A stretch of 64,000 nt of DNA from Suillus spraguei (taxonomy: Eukaryota > Basidiomycota > Agaricomycetes > Boletales > Suillaceae): contig JABCPU010000135.1 of assembly GCA_016800925.1 (NCBI GenBank), positions 96,637-160,636 of the forward strand, read 5' to 3'. The notes under the pieces are model-generated. The model worked only from the letters and a program-made list of their open reading frames with translations, was not told where the DNA came from and did not search any database. Below are positions 63,660 to 64,000 of this stretch, one piece after another. Each line of letters opens with the position of its first letter. Positions within the stretch are counted from its first letter, which is position 1. The position numbers and the translations under genes are program-made.

Positions 63660-64000
63660 TGTTAGCGACCTTAGCCAGACACTAAGGAACTTGAGTGGTG
63701 TCTGCGACGGGCGCTCTATCAAGAGTGGCAGGCCCGTGCGTATTTGTTATCTAATGTGGAGTGCACTAGTTGCATCAGTCGGAGGTGGGCACTATGCGCT
63801 GTCTCACGACCTACATCACTGAGATGAGCTTCTATAAATTCGAATATGACAATAAGCTTATGAAAGCTTATCGAAGGAAGTTCAGGGTCGAAGATCAGTA
63901 GATTCAACGTTAAAGAGAGTACAAAGGCTATCTGTGCATATTTATACATAGATTGAAGCAGAGCACGAATATGTAAGTATTGCTAGATTAAGTATGAAGT
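63660..64000 (-). repeat. D-type LTR, partial, 5' LTR of a D element leaving the window
   Basis: TGTTAGCGACCTTAGCC... matches the inverse of the D LTR end at 38312 and runs to the window edge; TATAAATA is present on the minus strand near 63950. Confidence 0.8.

Overview
The window is eukaryotic and fungal, most likely an Agaricomycete (mushroom-forming basidiomycete). It has intron-dense housekeeping genes with 48-66 nt GT..AG introns, followed by a very dense nest of chromodomain Ty3/gypsy, Ty1/copia and LINE elements. I could not place it to genus. No tRNA, rRNA, CRISPR or prokaryotic feature was seen.

Layout. 1-6.2 kb is the only ordinary genic segment. It holds a Ric8/synembryn G-alpha chaperone gene (+), a convergent nucleolin-like RRM/RGG gene (-), and, across a 146 bp divergent promoter, a Rab escort protein gene (+). 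From 6.3 kb to the right edge everything recognisable is mobile or repetitive DNA. I use four LTR names. 'A' is about 765 bp, TGTCATATAC...TTAACA; 'B' is a longer A-like LTR of 1.15-1.42 kb, always in minus orientation here. 'C' is about 475 bp, TGTTACAGTTG...GTAACA, and 'D' is about 913 bp, TGTTACAAGAAC...GCTAACA.

6.3-8.3 kb is a decayed minus-strand C-like gypsy element. 8.3-20 kb is a multi-level nest: B LTR, interrupted by A LTR, interrupted by a complete C gypsy element (8964-18694, identical 5 bp duplications), itself carrying a B solo LTR in gag and an A solo LTR in RNase H. 20.3-28.7 kb is a decayed copia relic holding a B solo LTR, a D LTR piece and a young copia element with two LTRs that look identical (22376-27641). 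28.7-41.8 kb holds two more decayed C elements with solo A, B, D and copia LTR insertions. 41.9-51.1 kb is a mosaic of A fragments, an unrecognised PHD-like gene relic, GGGAGAT minisatellites, three copies of one MITE and a LINE. 51.1-59.1 kb is a full-length A gypsy element. 59.1-64 kb holds a 163 bp satellite, B and C LTRs, two minisatellites and the 5' end of a minus-strand D element running off the window.

How parts work together. The gypsy elements encode gag (CCHC), protease, RT, RNase H, HHCC/DDE integrase and a chromodomain. For families A, C and D, the sequence just inside the 5' LTR is an exact 11 nt complement of LTR sequence that starts 34 nt after the TATA box start. This points to Tf1-like self-priming. 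Family C carries an extra third ORF with two adjacent zinc knuckles. Family A carries, antisense to its pol and just inside the 3' LTR, a decayed gene with intron signatures that encodes a coiled coil and a Gal4-like CX2CX6C..CX2CX6C cluster. These accessory genes are the most novel items here. Most retroelement ORFs carry single-base frameshifts and CpG-to-TpG stops, so few are functional as they stand.
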